Part shown: one piece after another, positions 44,956 through 56,882 of the stretch
Numbering within the stretch: position 1 is the stretch's first letter
How the letters are laid out: every line of letters starts with the position of its first letter
Assembly: GCF_016901835.1 (NCBI RefSeq)
Contig: NZ_JACJKX010000010.1
Span: 1 to 64,000 of the forward strand
Source of the DNA: Parasutterella secunda
GTDB lineage: Bacteria; Pseudomonadota; Gammaproteobacteria; Burkholderiales; Burkholderiaceae_F
DNA length: 64,000 nt
Reading direction: 5' to 3'
Notes under the pieces: model-generated
Told to the model about the DNA's origin: nothing
Databases searched by the model: none
Seen by the model: the letters and a program-made list of their open reading frames with translations, nothing else
Program-made: the position numbers and the translations under genes

Positions 44956-46620
44956 TTAATTGACTTTCTTATCGGAGAGCTTAGGCAGGCAGTGCATCAC
45001 CACCATCAAGGCCAAGGCGATCAAGGCGATGGCAAGGATGAGTTGCAAGCCGTCAACCATGAACACAAACGTGCCGTTGGCAAGCGTGCCGAAGATGCGC
45101 CACACCGACATACCCAAAGCGGTCATCGTGACACAGAACATGATGGTCATCGGGATGTAGAGCATGTAGCCCTTGCGACCCGTAGCCTTCAGGAATACGG
45201 CCAAGCTTGTGAGCACCAAAGCCGAGAGCAATTGGTTAGCAGAACCGAAGAGCGGCCAAATGCTCATGTAACCGGCCAAGCACAGGAGGTAACTCAACAC
45301 AAGGGTGAGCGTCGTCGCAAAGACGGGGTTCGTAAAGAGTTTTTGCACGCCGTTCTTTTCAACGCCTTCGGGCGGCGTGAAGAGTTCCTGCAGGCTCATA
45401 CGACCGATACGGGCTACGGCGTCAACACTCGTTAAAGCCAAAGCCGAAACGCACATCGTCATGATGCAGGCGCTCACTTCAGTGGGCAAACCGAAGATAT
45501 CGGTGAGGAACGAGGCAATGGAGTTCGAGAACAGTTGGAAGGGCGTGCCTGAAGGCAACACACCGTCAGTAGCGGCTGCGCAGACCACAATCAAAGCCAC
45601 TACACCCAAAACCGTTTCCACGCACATGGAGCCGTAACCGACCAGACGCATGTCTTTTTCATTGGCAATCATCTTAGAAGACGTGCCCGAAGAAACAAGG
45701 CTGTGGAAACCGGAAACAGCACCGCAGGCAATCGTGACAAACAACATCGGGAAGAGATCCAGTCCCTTGACTTCAAAGCCGACGAATGCGGGCATGTTGA
45801 TGTCGGGGTTTTTGATAAAGACACCGATCACGCCACCCAAAATCATGCCGATTAACAGGAACATACTGAGGTAGTCACGCGGTTGCTTCAAAAGCCACAT
45901 CGGCATGACGGCTGCGCAGAAAAGGTAGGCAAAAACCACATAGCGCCACGTCACGGCATCGGCATAGAGCGGATTGGCAATACCGATCCAGAGCATCAGA
46001 ACCATCAGGATGATACCGACAATGAGTTGTTCGGTTCCGTTGGGTTTTCTGTACTTAAGGTACAGGCCGAAAGCAACAGCCACGAACATGTAAAGGATGG
46101 AAATGGAGGCGGCAGCAGCGTTAGGCATAATTTCGGCGCCTTGAGCGGTGTAGCCGTTAAAGGTGTTGGCGACGATGTCGCAGAAAGCCGAAATCACCAA
46201 AAGCGTGAAAAGCCAGCAAAAGAGCAGGAACAATTGACGACCCGTGCGGCCGATGTATTGTTCGATCATCATCCCCATCGATTTGCCGCCGTTTTTCACG
46301 GACGCATACAGGGCAGTAAAGTCTTGTACGGCGCCGAAGAAGATACAACCGAAAATCATCCAAAGGGTAGCGGGCAGCCAACCGAACATGGCGGCAATAA
46401 TCGGACCGGTAACCGGGCCTGCCCCCGTGATGGAGGTAAATTGGTGAGAGAAGACAGTCCACTTGTTGGTGGGGACAAAGTCGTTGCCGTCATTTTTGAG
46501 CTGAGCCGGTGTCTTGGCATCGGCATCAGTACCCCAAGTGTTCTCCAGCCACCGTGCATAAAAACGGTAACCGACAAAAAGGGCAACGATTGTACAAGCC
46601 ATTAAGATTAACCCATTCAT
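44956..46620 (-). CDS. cstA: Carbon starvation protein CstA
   Basis: Inner-membrane peptide or pyruvate transporter of the CstA family, 554 residues, shorter than the roughly 700 of E. coli CstA. About fifteen hydrophobic segments. Diagnostic stretches are VGYRFYARWLENTWGTDADA, SHQFTSITGAGPVTGPIIAA and FHSLVSSGTSSKMIANEKD. It lies downstream of an aminotransferase in the same direction, with an attenuator-like structure between them. Confidence 0.92.
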   Translation of the reverse strand: MNGLILMACTIVALFVGYRFYARWLENTWGTDADAKTPAQLKNDGNDFVPTNKWTVFSHQFTSITGAGPVTGPIIAAMFGWLPATLWMIFGCIFFGAVQDFTALYASVKNGGKSMGMMIEQYIGRTGRQLFLLFCWLFTLLVISAFCDIVANTFNGYTAQGAEIMPNAAAASISILYMFVAVAFGLYLKYRKPNGTEQLIVGIILMVLMLWIGIANPLYADAVTWRYVVFAYLFCAAVMPMWLLKQPRDYLSMFLLIGMILGGVIGVFIKNPDINMPAFVGFEVKGLDLFPMLFVTIACGAVSGFHSLVSSGTSSKMIANEKDMRLVGYGSMCVETVLGVVALIVVCAAATDGVLPSGTPFQLFSNSIASFLTDIFGLPTEVSACIMTMCVSALALTSVDAVARIGRMSLQELFTPPEGVEKNGVQKLFTNPVFATTLTLVLSYLLCLAGYMSIWPLFGSANQLLSALVLTSLAVFLKATGRKGYMLYIPMTIMFCVTMTALGMSVWRIFGTLANGTFVFMVDGLQLILAIALIALALMVVMHCLPKLSDKKVN

Positions 46621-46667
46621 CGTTTTAAGTCCTATTAGTTAAGAGAATCAAGAAAAAGTTATACATA

Positions 46668-46732
46668 CAAAAAGGCCGCCTTTTCAGAGGCCCGATTTAT
46701 CGGGCTTGAAACGGGCGGCCTGATAAATCGGG
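46668..46732 (-). promoter_or_regulatory. Attenuator-like structure between aminotransferase and cstA
   Basis: Read on the minus strand: CCCGATTTATC (46732-46722), AGGCCGCC (46721-46714), CCCGATAAATCGGG (46704-46691), GGCGGCCT (46680-46673), TTTTT. The second and fourth blocks form a terminator with a small hairpin inside. The first block pairs perfectly over 11 bases with the third, which would compete with that form. This is terminator/antiterminator geometry. Confidence 0.6.
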
Positions 46733-46737
46733 GAGTG

Positions 46738-47925
46738 TCAAATTCGCAATCGAATGACTTCAGCCAAATTTTTCACGCCTTCTCTAATTCGTTCCGGATC
46801 AACCGTCACGAACGAGAGTCGGAAGTGATTCTTTTCAACCGCAGAACCGGCATAGAAGGCTTCACCGGGTACGTAAGCGACCTTGTGTGCAAGGGCATCG
46901 CGAGCCATTTCAGTGGCGTCCATCTTTTCAGGCAAGGTTACCCAGATGAACATACCGGCAGTCGGATGCGTCCACGTGACGCCTTCGGGCATGAATTCTT
47001 CAAGTGCGTCAAGCATGGCCTTGGCATGGGTCTTATAGCGCTCACGAACGCTCGGCAGATGGTGAACAAGCAAATCTTCACTGAAGACCTGAGCCGAGAT
47101 CAGTTGCGTGAAGGTAGCGGTATGCAAGTCCATTGCCTGCTTCATCTGAGCGATCTTATCGAGTACATCAGCAGGAGCGATGACATAGCCTAAGCGGAAG
47201 CCCGGGGCGAGGATCTTTGAGAGCGTGCCCAAGCGGATGACGCGCTCCGGCGCCCATTGACGAAGTGAGGCGGGCGGCTGTTGGTCGTACCAAAGTTCAC
47301 CGTACGGATCATCTTCAACCAAAAGCATGTCGTACTCACGAGCCTTTTCACACAAAAGTTTGCGTCTTTCTTCAGAAATCGTGAGCCCCGTCGGATTGCT
47401 GGCCGTCGGCATGACGTAGGCAAATTTCGCACCGCGGCAAACCTCTTCGGTGAACGCGGCAGGATTGAGGCCTTCGGTGTCACACGGCAGGCTCACGTAT
47501 TCGGGTTCACAAAGATCAAAGGCCTGCAGCGCTCCCATGTAGGTAGGCGATTCCACAAGAACCTTGTCGCCTTTGTCGATGAAAATACGGGCAATCAAAT
47601 CCAGGGCCTGTTGGCTGCCCGAGACAATCTGAACTTGTTCAAATTCGGTGGGAATGCCTTTTTGCGTTTCACGGCGGGCGATTTCGCGACGAAGAGCAAT
47701 TTCCCCTTCAACCATGGAATATTGCAAAGCGTGCTTGCCTTCTTTGGCGATTACTGTTTGACAGGCTTTGGCAATTTCATCAAGAGGAAAACCTTCAGGG
47801 GAAGGCAGACCGCCTGCAAAGGAAATGACGCCGGCGGGTAACTTCAATAAATCACGAATTACTGAACTGGACGGTTTGGAGGCGAGTGTTGACCAACGCG
47901 GAGTCGGTTCCTGCACTGTAGACAT
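46738..47925 (-). CDS. PLP-dependent aminotransferase (class I/II, LysN/2-aminoadipate type)
   Basis: 395 residues. N-terminal VISFAGGLPSPEGFPLDEI is typical of the group that includes 2-aminoadipate and aromatic aminotransferases and the MocR C-terminal domain. Cofactor residues lie in MPTASNPTGLTIS, VEDDPYGELWYD, and LGTLSKILAPGFRLGYV (Schiff-base Lys). There is no N-terminal helix-turn-helix, so it is an enzyme, not a MocR regulator. It lies upstream of cstA, perhaps for peptide or amino-acid use under starvation. The substrate is unknown. Confidence 0.85.
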   Translation of the reverse strand: MSTVQEPTPRWSTLASKPSSSVIRDLLKLPAGVISFAGGLPSPEGFPLDEIAKACQTVIAKEGKHALQYSMVEGEIALRREIARRETQKGIPTEFEQVQIVSGSQQALDLIARIFIDKGDKVLVESPTYMGALQAFDLCEPEYVSLPCDTEGLNPAAFTEEVCRGAKFAYVMPTASNPTGLTISEERRKLLCEKAREYDMLLVEDDPYGELWYDQQPPASLRQWAPERVIRLGTLSKILAPGFRLGYVIAPADVLDKIAQMKQAMDLHTATFTQLISAQVFSEDLLVHHLPSVRERYKTHAKAMLDALEEFMPEGVTWTHPTAGMFIWVTLPEKMDATEMARDALAHKVAYVPGEAFYAGSAVEKNHFRLSFVTVDPERIREGVKNLAEVIRLRI

Positions 47926-48086
47926 TTGTTATCTCCTTTTTATTGTTTTTTTTCATTTTCTCAAATTGTCTACAAATGTTTATAAGTCAAAAACCTTAGC
48001 TGAGCCACGAAGTTTGCTGAAAATAAGTGCCTCTGCTTAGTCGGAATCCCGGAATTGATTCATTTCTAAGTAAAAAGTCGTAGAAA

Positions 48087-48123
48087 CAAAAAAAGCCGTC
48101 GATCACCAAGACAATCGACGGCT
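48087..48123 (-). terminator. Terminator of argH
   Basis: AGCCGTCGAT (48094-48103) pairs with ATCGACGGCT (48114-48123). On the minus strand TTTTTTTGTTT follows. Strong. Confidence 0.88.
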
Positions 48124-48141
48124 ATCCGAGAGGTCGGGTGG

Positions 48142-49608
48142 TTAAATCAACAGATCAGCCAACCGTTTTTGTTTCGGTTCGGCGTGGCGTTTTTCGAAAA
48201 TATCCGTCCAACGAGCCACTTGAATTCTGACCTGACGGGGTGCAGTGGCACCGACGTGGTCGCGGGCAGCAACGCTGGATTCAAGCTTCAAAGCTTTTTC
48301 ATAGACGTCTTCTTCGATCAGGTCGCTGAAGCTCTTTAATTCTTCAAGGCTCAATTCGGCCAAATCGCAGCCTCGGTTACTGGCAAGTTTCACTACAGAA
48401 CCGACAACGTCGTGAGCTTCACGGAAGGGCAGACCCTTCTTCGTGAGGTAGTCAGCAAGGTCGGTTGCTGTCGGGTAACCGGCCTGAGCGGCCTTTTTCA
48501 TTTCTTCGCGGTTCGGTGTGACACCGGGCATCATTTCGATGAAGGCACGAAGCGTGTCTTTGACCGTATCGATGGCATCAAAGACCGGTTCCTTGTCTTC
48601 TTGCGTGTCTTTGGCGTATGCCAAGGGCAAGCCCTTCATCAAAACCGTCAGACTGATGAGGTCACCGGCCACACGACCGGCCTTGCCGCGAGCGGTTTCG
48701 GCTACGTCGGGATTTTTCTTTTGCGGCATGATGGAAGAACCCGTGGTGAAGCGATCAGGCAGCATCATGAAGCGGAAGCGTTGGCTCATCCAATAGATCA
48801 ACTCTTCGGATAAGCGCGAAATGTGCATCATGATAAGGGATGCGGCAGCCGTGAATTCAATGCAGAAGTCACGATCGCTCACAGCATCCAACGAATTTTG
48901 CATGACGGCTTCAAAGCCCAACAATTCTGCCGAGTAGTTGCGGTCGATCGGATAGGTGGTACCGGCCAAGGCAGCAGCACCCAAGGGAGATTGATTGACG
49001 CGGCGGCGCAAGTCAATTAAGCGCGTTCTGTCGCGTTCAAACATTTCCACATAGGCCAAAAGATGATGGCCGAGCGTGACGGGCTGCGCAACCTGCATGT
49101 GCGTGAAGCCCGGCATGATCGTGTCGGTTTCATTGGCTGCAAGGTGAACGAGAACTTCCTGCAGCTCGCAGACCAAGTCGGTGATCGTGTCAATTTCTTC
49201 GCGCATGTAAAGGCGCATATCAGTGGCCACCTGGTCATTGCGGGAGCGGCCCGTGTGCAAACGTTTACCGGCATCGCCCACCAATTGAGTCAGTCTGGCT
49301 TCAACATTCAAATGGACGTCTTCAAGTTCGAGTTTCCATTCAAATTTGCCGGACTTGATTTCTTCAATAATCTGCTTCATGCCGCGTTTGATGTCGGCCA
49401 AGTCCTGATCGTGCAAAACACCGCACTTATTCATCATCGTGGCGTGAGCGATGGAGCCGGCGATGTCGGCCAAAGCCATGCGCTTGTCAAAATCAACGCT
49501 TGCCGTGTAACGGAGAACAAAATCGGCAACGGGTTCGGAGAAGCGGCCCGACCAGGCTTTTTTCTTTTGTGCTAACGGATCAAGATGTTCGGTGGCAACA
49601 GTAGTCAT
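48142..49608 (-). CDS. argH: Argininosuccinate lyase
   Basis: Last step of arginine synthesis, cleaving argininosuccinate to arginine and fumarate; 488 residues from the ATG at 49608. [20 protein letters not shown] at the N terminus and the superfamily signature [12 protein letters not shown] are present. An in-frame start at 49656 would add 16 residues; the family usually starts just before the AWSGRF segment, so I prefer 49608, though its ribosome site is distant. argG lies about 10 kb away. Confidence 0.93.
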   Translation of the reverse strand: MTTVATEHLDPLAQKKKAWSGRFSEPVADFVLRYTASVDFDKRMALADIAGSIAHATMMNKCGVLHDQDLADIKRGMKQIIEEIKSGKFEWKLELEDVHLNVEARLTQLVGDAGKRLHTGRSRNDQVATDMRLYMREEIDTITDLVCELQEVLVHLAANETDTIMPGFTHMQVAQPVTLGHHLLAYVEMFERDRTRLIDLRRRVNQSPLGAAALAGTTYPIDRNYSAELLGFEAVMQNSLDAVSDRDFCIEFTAAASLIMMHISRLSEELIYWMSQRFRFMMLPDRFTTGSSIMPQKKNPDVAETARGKAGRVAGDLISLTVLMKGLPLAYAKDTQEDKEPVFDAIDTVKDTLRAFIEMMPGVTPNREEMKKAAQAGYPTATDLADYLTKKGLPFREAHDVVGSVVKLASNRGCDLAELSLEELKSFSDLIEEDVYEKALKLESSVAARDHVGATAPRQVRIQVARWTDIFEKRHAEPKQKRLADLLI

Positions 49609-49812
49609 TTGTTTATGGACCTTCTTTTGATGAGATGATGCCGCCATTGTACGCAAAACAGAGCAAAACGAGCTTGAAGAATGATTAAAATTTGTTTTTT
49701 CTACGTAAAAATGCTAATAAAATCAATGTACTAGGCTTCATATTGTCGACAAAACCAAGAATTTTGTCATCATTTTTTGGGTATTTGGACAAAGAATATG
49801 ACAGTACAATAC

Positions 49813-49845
49813 TTTCTCAGCTCTTTTTAAGAAAAAGGTGAGAAA
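49813..49845 (+). repeat. Hairpin in the hemC leader
   Basis: TTTCTCA (49813-49819) pairs with TGAGAAA (49839-49845) and, inside, CTTTTT (49823-49828) with AAAAAG (49832-49837). It ends about 30 bases before hemC in the argH-hemC divergent region. The rest of the 269-base gap is A/T-rich, and no operator is recognised. Confidence 0.45.
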
Positions 49846-49877
49846 ATCGCCCCTCATCTATAACGCATGGAAGAAAA

Positions 49878-50810
49878 ATGTCGGACAAGATTATTATCGC
49901 CACCCGTGAAAGTCCTCTGGCCTTGTGGCAGGCCGAGCATGTGCAGGATTTGCTGAGCAAACGTTACCCTGCAAAAAATGTTGAACTTTTGGGTATTACT
50001 ACTAAAGGCGATCGCATTTTGGATAAAACGCTCTCAAAAATCGGCGGTAAAGGGCTTTTTGTTAAAGAGCTCGAGACGGCGATGCAAGAGGGCGAAGCTC
50101 ACTTGGCAGTTCACTCATTGAAAGACGTCCCGATGCAGTTGCCCGAAGGCTTTGTGTTGGCAGCCGTGAGCACTCGCGAGGACCCGAGAGATGCTTTTGT
50201 CAGCAGTCGCTACGAAACGCTTGAGAGCATGCCTGCCGGAGCGGTGGTCGGCACGGCAAGCCTGCGCCGCGAACTCATGCTTCGATCCAAATTTCCTCAT
50301 CTGATTGTCAAACCCGTGCGCGGCAATGTCGGCACTCGTTTGAAGAAACTCGATAGCGGTGAGTTTGATGCACTGATCATGGCCAGTGCCGGTTTAAAGC
50401 GTTTGGGGCTGGAGAGCCGCATTCGTGAAATCATCAGCGATGAAATTTCACTGCCCAGTCCGGGCCAAGGGGCATTGGGTATCGAATGCCTTGAAACAGA
50501 TACCGAAACCCGTCAAACGGTGGCTTTTATCAATGATGAAAAAACACGTGCCTGCTGCCTTGCTGAAAGAGCCGTCAGCCGTGCTTTAGGTGGCTCCTGT
50601 CAGGTTCCCTTGGCTGCTTATGCAACCATTGATGAAGAAGGGATGATGAGACTGCGTGCTCTGGTCGGAGACCATACCACAGGGGAAACCGCTTACACAG
50701 AACAAAAAGGACCGTGGAGTCAATCTCAGGAATTGGCACAAAAAGCGGTTCAGGCTCTTTTAGACCAGGGCGCTCAGCGTTATATTGAAAAATTATTGAG
50801 TATTCAATGA
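49878..50810 (+). CDS. hemC: Porphobilinogen deaminase
   Basis: Joins four porphobilinogens into hydroxymethylbilane; 310 residues. N-terminal [15 protein letters not shown], substrate-binding Arg residues in [17 protein letters not shown], and the dipyrromethane-cofactor Cys in [14 protein letters not shown] identify it. hemD follows after seven bases. GAAGAA precedes the ATG. Confidence 0.97.
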   Translation: MSDKIIIATRESPLALWQAEHVQDLLSKRYPAKNVELLGITTKGDRILDKTLSKIGGKGLFVKELETAMQEGEAHLAVHSLKDVPMQLPEGFVLAAVSTREDPRDAFVSSRYETLESMPAGAVVGTASLRRELMLRSKFPHLIVKPVRGNVGTRLKKLDSGEFDALIMASAGLKRLGLESRIREIISDEISLPSPGQGALGIECLETDTETRQTVAFINDEKTRACCLAERAVSRALGGSCQVPLAAYATIDEEGMMRLRALVGDHTTGETAYTEQKGPWSQSQELAQKAVQALLDQGAQRYIEKLLSIQ

Positions 50811-50817
50811 GGCTCAA

Positions 50818-51597
50818 ATGATTCATTATCAAAAGCCGATTATCCTTATGCGCCCCGGGGCTGCTAACGAGCGTTTGGCCGAAAGGTTGGGCAAGCGGGG
50901 AATGAACATTTGGAAGTGGCCGGCCTTTACCATTTTGCCGCCTCAGGACCCGGAACGAGTCCAGGAAAGGTTGCTTAATCTCGACAACTTCGACATGGTG
51001 TTGTTAGCCAGCCCTGCAGCCGTTGCGGCCAGTGCAGTTTACGTCAAGCAGTGGCCCCAGCATATCACACTGGCGACCATCGGCTCCGGTACGGCTCGAG
51101 TCATTCGTGCTGCATGGGGAGAACACACGCCTGTGCTTTATCCGGAAGGGGAAACTTTTGAATCGGGTTCCGAGCGATTGTTTGAACTTTTAAAATCGCG
51201 AGGTTTTCCGAGTCGGGTTTTGATTGTCAGAGGTCAGGTGGGTCGGGAATGGTTGCGTGAGCAGCTCTTGGCTCACGGCACCGATGTTGAAGTACTGCCG
51301 GCTTACCAGCGAGCACCTCTGGAACTTTCAAGCGCTGAGCTTGAGAAGCTGCAGTTTTCCATTTCCGGTCCGGCACCGATTGTTTACCTGACCAGCACTG
51401 ATTCGGTGGGGGTTTTGATGCATGCGGTCAAAACCGTCCCGGGAGCGCTTGAGTGGATTCAAAAAGGCTTTGTCCTCACTATCCATCCTCGTCCTAAAGC
51501 TCAGCTCGAAGAGGTCGGGTTCAGAAACGTGGCACTGGTATCGGCCAAAGACGAACGGGTACAGCAGGCCATCGAAAAGCTTCTTGAGATCGTGTAA
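50818..51597 (+). CDS. hemD: Uroporphyrinogen-III synthase
   Basis: Closes and inverts ring D to give uroporphyrinogen III; 259 residues. Low conservation is normal for HemD. The bilobed pattern is seen as ILMRPGAANERLAERLGKRG, VLLASPAAVAASAVYV, TIGSGTARVIRAAWG, LIVRGQVGREWLREQL and YLTSTDSVGVLMHAV. Position just after hemC supports it. No hemX or hemY follows, unlike many betaproteobacteria. Confidence 0.9.
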   Translation: MIHYQKPIILMRPGAANERLAERLGKRGMNIWKWPAFTILPPQDPERVQERLLNLDNFDMVLLASPAAVAASAVYVKQWPQHITLATIGSGTARVIRAAWGEHTPVLYPEGETFESGSERLFELLKSRGFPSRVLIVRGQVGREWLREQLLAHGTDVEVLPAYQRAPLELSSAELEKLQFSISGPAPIVYLTSTDSVGVLMHAVKTVPGALEWIQKGFVLTIHPRPKAQLEEVGFRNVALVSAKDERVQQAIEKLLEIV

Positions 51598-51625
51598 CTG
51601 CTCGTCTAAAATTAATCGAATTATC

Positions 51626-51655
51626 ACGTGCGCTTTCATAGCGCACGTATTTTTG
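51626..51655 (+). terminator. Terminator of hemCD
   Basis: ACGTGCGCT (51626-51634) pairs with AGCGCACGT (51640-51648), followed by ATTTTTG. Confidence 0.82.
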
Positions 51656-51682
51656 AAAAACATTTAAGCTGAGGAATCAATA

Positions 51683-52612
51683 ATGTCCGCTTGGATCTTA
51701 GGTCATAAAAACCCTGACAGTGACAGTATCGTTTCAGCGATTGCCTGCACTGATCTTTATCGCCAACGGGGGCTCGATGTGGTAGCCGTTGCTCAAGGCA
51801 AGCCCGCTCCGGAAACCGCTTTTATTTTGGATCGCTTCGGTTTGACTGCTCCGGAAGTGATTTCGAGCGTAGCCGGCCGCGATGTGTACCTTGTCGATTT
51901 TTCCGATAAGGCTCAGGCTCCTGCCGATATCGATGAATGCCATTTGAAGGGGATTGTTGACCATCACAAGTTGGGTGATGTGACGAGTTCTTCTCCGATT
52001 GAAGCGGTGATTATGCCCGTGGGCTGCACCTGCACGATTCTTGCCCGCATGTACGATTATCTGGGCCTGACGATTCCTGCCTCGGTGGCCGGTGCCATGC
52101 TTTGTGCCATCCTCTCCGATACGGTGATCTTTAAGTCTCCGACCTGCACGCAGGCTGATAAAGAAGCGGCAGCTAAATTGGCACAAATCGCCGGTGTCGC
52201 TGATATCGAGGCGCTCGGTATGGAACTTTTCACCGCCAAGAGTGCGGTGAAGGGCGTTGCTCCTCGCGATCTTATTTTCCGCGACTTTAAGGACTTCAAC
52301 ATGAGCGGCACCAAGGTCGGTGTGGGTCAGCTCGAATTGGTCTCGCTTGATCTCGTGGCTGATATGAAGGCCGATATCGAAGCTGAATTGGCTCGCGTGA
52401 AGGCCGAAGAAGGCCGTCATACGGCGATGCTTTTGCTCACCGATATCATGAAGGAAGGTTCTGCACTTTTGATGGCCTCCGACGATCCGGCTAAGATTGC
52501 TGCCGCTTTCGGTAAAGATCCCGCTTTGCTCGCCAACGGTAATCTTTGGCTCGAAGGTGTGATGAGCCGCAAGAAGCAAGTGGTTCCTGCACTGGAAGCC
52601 GCTTTCCACTAA
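51683..52612 (+). CDS. ppaC: Manganese-dependent inorganic pyrophosphatase
   Basis: Family II (DHH) pyrophosphatase, 309 residues. GHKNPDSDSIVSAIA holds the N-terminal metal His and Asp residues, and VDHHKLGD is the DHH motif. The C-terminal DHHA2 domain has the substrate-binding SRKKQ in GVMSRKKQVVP. It hydrolyses pyrophosphate in the cytosol with Mn(II). Family II enzymes are less common in betaproteobacteria than family I. GAGGA precedes the ATG. Confidence 0.95.
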   Translation: MSAWILGHKNPDSDSIVSAIACTDLYRQRGLDVVAVAQGKPAPETAFILDRFGLTAPEVISSVAGRDVYLVDFSDKAQAPADIDECHLKGIVDHHKLGDVTSSSPIEAVIMPVGCTCTILARMYDYLGLTIPASVAGAMLCAILSDTVIFKSPTCTQADKEAAAKLAQIAGVADIEALGMELFTAKSAVKGVAPRDLIFRDFKDFNMSGTKVGVGQLELVSLDLVADMKADIEAELARVKAEEGRHTAMLLLTDIMKEGSALLMASDDPAKIAAAFGKDPALLANGNLWLEGVMSRKKQVVPALEAAFH

Positions 52613-52631
52613 TTCGGAAATCAAACTTGTT

Positions 52632-52669
52632 AAGGTCGGGTAAACTTAAAGCTTCCCGACCTTTTTTTG
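52632..52669 (+). terminator. Terminator of ppaC
   Basis: AAGGTCGGG (52632-52640) pairs with CCCGACCTT (52655-52663), followed by TTTTT. It ends just before the nadE start. Confidence 0.85.
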
Positions 52670-52680
52670 TTGGTACATAA

Positions 52681-54458
<1,778 letters not shown>

Positions 54459-54473
54459 GCTTCAATAATTATC

Positions 54474-54496
54474 CGAGGAGGCTTTCGGCCTCCTCG
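54474..54496 (+). terminator. Hairpin after glnB
   Basis: CGAGGAGGC (54474-54482) pairs with GCCTCCTCG (54488-54496). The T run is weak (TGTGTT), but the stem is strong. Confidence 0.6.
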
Positions 54497-54760
54497 TGTG
54501 TTCCGAGCAGACATTTTTTTCGTAAAACGTTCTTTTTTTGATTTTTGTCAGAGAATTCATCCCCGGCATTTCTGTAGACTGACAAGCACTGCCGAAAAGA
54601 TTGATTTTGGGTTTATACGGTTTTTACGGGTTTGTAAGAAGACGATGGGTCAGGCGCAAAACGCGCGGGCGACGATGGGTTAAACGGCAGGCATCAGACG
54701 TGAAATATCGCGACAGAAGACTTTTTCAAACCGAAGTTTTAACCGTTTTGGGGTTTGAAA

Positions 54761-55795
54761 ATGTTTTCTACAGTGTCTTTTCTTCAAGCAAGTTTTTATT
54801 CAACACCTGTTCTTTCCCGTTGTCTGATTCATCCGCTTGATCCGCAAATCACGTCTCCGGATCACAGAAGCTGGAAATCGGTCAATGATGAGATTTTTGC
54901 CCGTGTGGGTTCGCGCTCGCTTTTGGATTTGGTCAGTCGGGAGTTAGTACGTGATTTGCGTGAGCGATCGCTCGAGCACATTAACGGTTGGGTTTTTCAC
55001 TCTTCAAAAGCGTTGGCAATTAAAGATAAACTGGAGTCGGCTGCACAACGTTACGCAGGTATTCGAGACGGGGTTTTTGCCCGGGAATTTCGCGCTGCCC
55101 TAGTTGATCTTTTTGATAAAGATCCGAGATTTCAAGCCCGATTGAGCCTTTGTGACGATCTTGATGACGCGCTCGATGATGTGTGTTCACGTGTGCTCAG
55201 TCAGTGTCGTTTCAATTGGAAAATGGGACTGTTTTCATTGAACGACACCCGCTCTTTCGGTTTAAGACTCATGGTGGTGATGCATGACATGATCTATGAG
55301 CAAACCGTCATCAAGCCGATGGAAGACAATATGCTCACCTCCCGTCACTTTCATTACTACGATGCTTTTGAAGATAAAATGAGTCAGTTCCGCGGTATCG
55401 ATACCCGCTTTGATAAAGCGTTGGCCGATTACAAACATGCCTTATCCTGTCTGCCTGAAGACGGCTCCTCTCTTTATGGAGGCGGGTTAAAGGATTTTTG
55501 GCGCGAATTGACCGACTTGGGTCATTATCTGAATACGGAATTGGAAAACGTTTTTCATCAACAGCCCGGAATCAGTGATGATTTTGATCAAGAGTCGCTG
55601 ATTCAACAGATTGACTCACAAGAAATCATTGATGATCTGATTATTTTGGATCAGTGTGACATCGACACAGGCGTCGATTTAGGCTGGAACGATTCCATAA
55701 CAGGGATTCCAAATGTTAACAATGACTTTGATCTGAGCCTGGCGGCAATGTCGGAAGATTTCTGTCTGACACCCTCTCCTGCAGTGCCGGAGTGA
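54761..55795 (+). CDS. Protein of unknown function, acidic C terminus
   Basis: 344 residues from an ATG with GGGG seven bases upstream. I do not recognise a family. There is no signal peptide or membrane helix beyond a mildly hydrophobic start. The middle (about 70-260) looks helical, with LRERSLEHINGWVFHSSKAL and LVDLFDKDPRFQARLSLCDD. The last roughly 80 residues are very acidic (DSQEIIDDLIILDQCDIDTG). The 264 bases before it hold no gene. It is followed in the same direction by a WYL regulator whose longest frame starts at GTGA over this stop. Confidence 0.65.
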   Translation: MFSTVSFLQASFYSTPVLSRCLIHPLDPQITSPDHRSWKSVNDEIFARVGSRSLLDLVSRELVRDLRERSLEHINGWVFHSSKALAIKDKLESAAQRYAGIRDGVFAREFRAALVDLFDKDPRFQARLSLCDDLDDALDDVCSRVLSQCRFNWKMGLFSLNDTRSFGLRLMVVMHDMIYEQTVIKPMEDNMLTSRHFHYYDAFEDKMSQFRGIDTRFDKALADYKHALSCLPEDGSSLYGGGLKDFWRELTDLGHYLNTELENVFHQQPGISDDFDQESLIQQIDSQEIIDDLIILDQCDIDTGVDLGWNDSITGIPNVNNDFDLSLAAMSEDFCLTPSPAVPE

Positions 55796-55872
55796 GCCTA
55801 TTGATTTTCCTGTTGAGAAAAGGCTCAAAAACAGATACCATATCAGACGTTATGTGTGTGAAGGATACGACA

Positions 55873-56868
55873 ATGGATTTTAAAGTTCGTTTGATGACAA
55901 TCGATCGCCTGATCAGTGAAAAAGGCGTAGTGACATTTGAAGAATTACAAAGAGCAACCGGGGCGGCGCCTGCGACGGTCAAGCGCGATATTCGCTATAT
56001 GCGCGAAGAGTTGAAAGCGCCGATTACGTTCTCACGCCTTCGCGGCGGTTATCTTTTTGCAAAAAACCGAGCCGAGGCCAAACGAGAGGATTTTTACGAC
56101 AGACGATCCATGTGGTTTACGCCCGATGAGCTTTATTGCATGGTTAAAACTCTGGACGACTTTTCCGATTTGGAAAAAAATCGTAAAGGTTACCTGGTTA
56201 AAGATTTACGACAAATGGCTGCCCGCATTCGCACGAGCATGTTCCAGGATCAGGCCGATGCCGACGAACTCTTAAAGCGAGTCGTGATTCATGAACAAAA
56301 GAGAAAGCCTATTGTCAGTGATACCTTCGAGGTGATCGGACAAGCGCTTGTTCACAGACAGCGTGTTCGTATTGTCTACTACTCGGACAATAAGAAAGAA
56401 GAGACGCGGCGCGTGGTGAGTCCCATGCGTTTGAACTACTATCGCAACCGTTGGTATTTGGATGCCTGGTGCCACGAAAAAGGGGCGCTGAGAAGTTTCA
56501 ATATCGAAAACATTCGCTGTGCCGACATCATGCAAATGTCAGCTAAGGTGGTGCCGATGAAAACGGTTCAGGCCGAACTCGATCGCTTCTACGGTCTGTA
56601 CAGATCGGGTGATCTGACCTGGGCTCGGATTCGATTTGCCGGTATTGCCTCCAAGATAGCCAGTCAAGTGGTCTGGCACCCCGATCAGATGGAGTTGTGG
56701 CTCAAAGATGATCTCTATGAACTTACGATTCCGTATTCCGGCAACAGTCCGGAGTTAGTGGGCGACATTCTGCGCTATGGGCCTGCCGCTAAAGTGGTTG
56801 AGCCTGAAAGCCTCAAAAATGAGGTTCGGGAGGCACTTGCCGCATCATTGAAAAATTACGATAAATAA
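55873..56868 (+). CDS. WYL domain transcriptional regulator
   Basis: 331 residues. The N-terminal helix-turn-helix spans about 5-60 (EELQRATGAAPATVKRDIRY). A WYL domain (about 140-215) has VVSPMRLNYYRNRWYLDAWC, and a C-terminal WCX-like extension follows. WYL proteins sense a ligand, often nucleic acid, and many control DNA-damage or phage-defence genes. I use the ATG at 55873 with AAGGA seven bases ahead; a GTG at 55792 is possible. It sits between an unknown protein and a phosphoesterase. Confidence 0.87.
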   Translation: MDFKVRLMTIDRLISEKGVVTFEELQRATGAAPATVKRDIRYMREELKAPITFSRLRGGYLFAKNRAEAKREDFYDRRSMWFTPDELYCMVKTLDDFSDLEKNRKGYLVKDLRQMAARIRTSMFQDQADADELLKRVVIHEQKRKPIVSDTFEVIGQALVHRQRVRIVYYSDNKKEETRRVVSPMRLNYYRNRWYLDAWCHEKGALRSFNIENIRCADIMQMSAKVVPMKTVQAELDRFYGLYRSGDLTWARIRFAGIASKIASQVVWHPDQMELWLKDDLYELTIPYSGNSPELVGDILRYGPAAKVVEPESLKNEVREALAASLKNYDK

Positions 56869-56882
56869 CGGGCAGGGGTAAA

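Noticed and set aside
54641-54680. GACGATGGGT seen twice 30 bases apart
   Set aside because: Only two copies, short, and no regular spacing beyond that, so not enough to call a repeat or operator.
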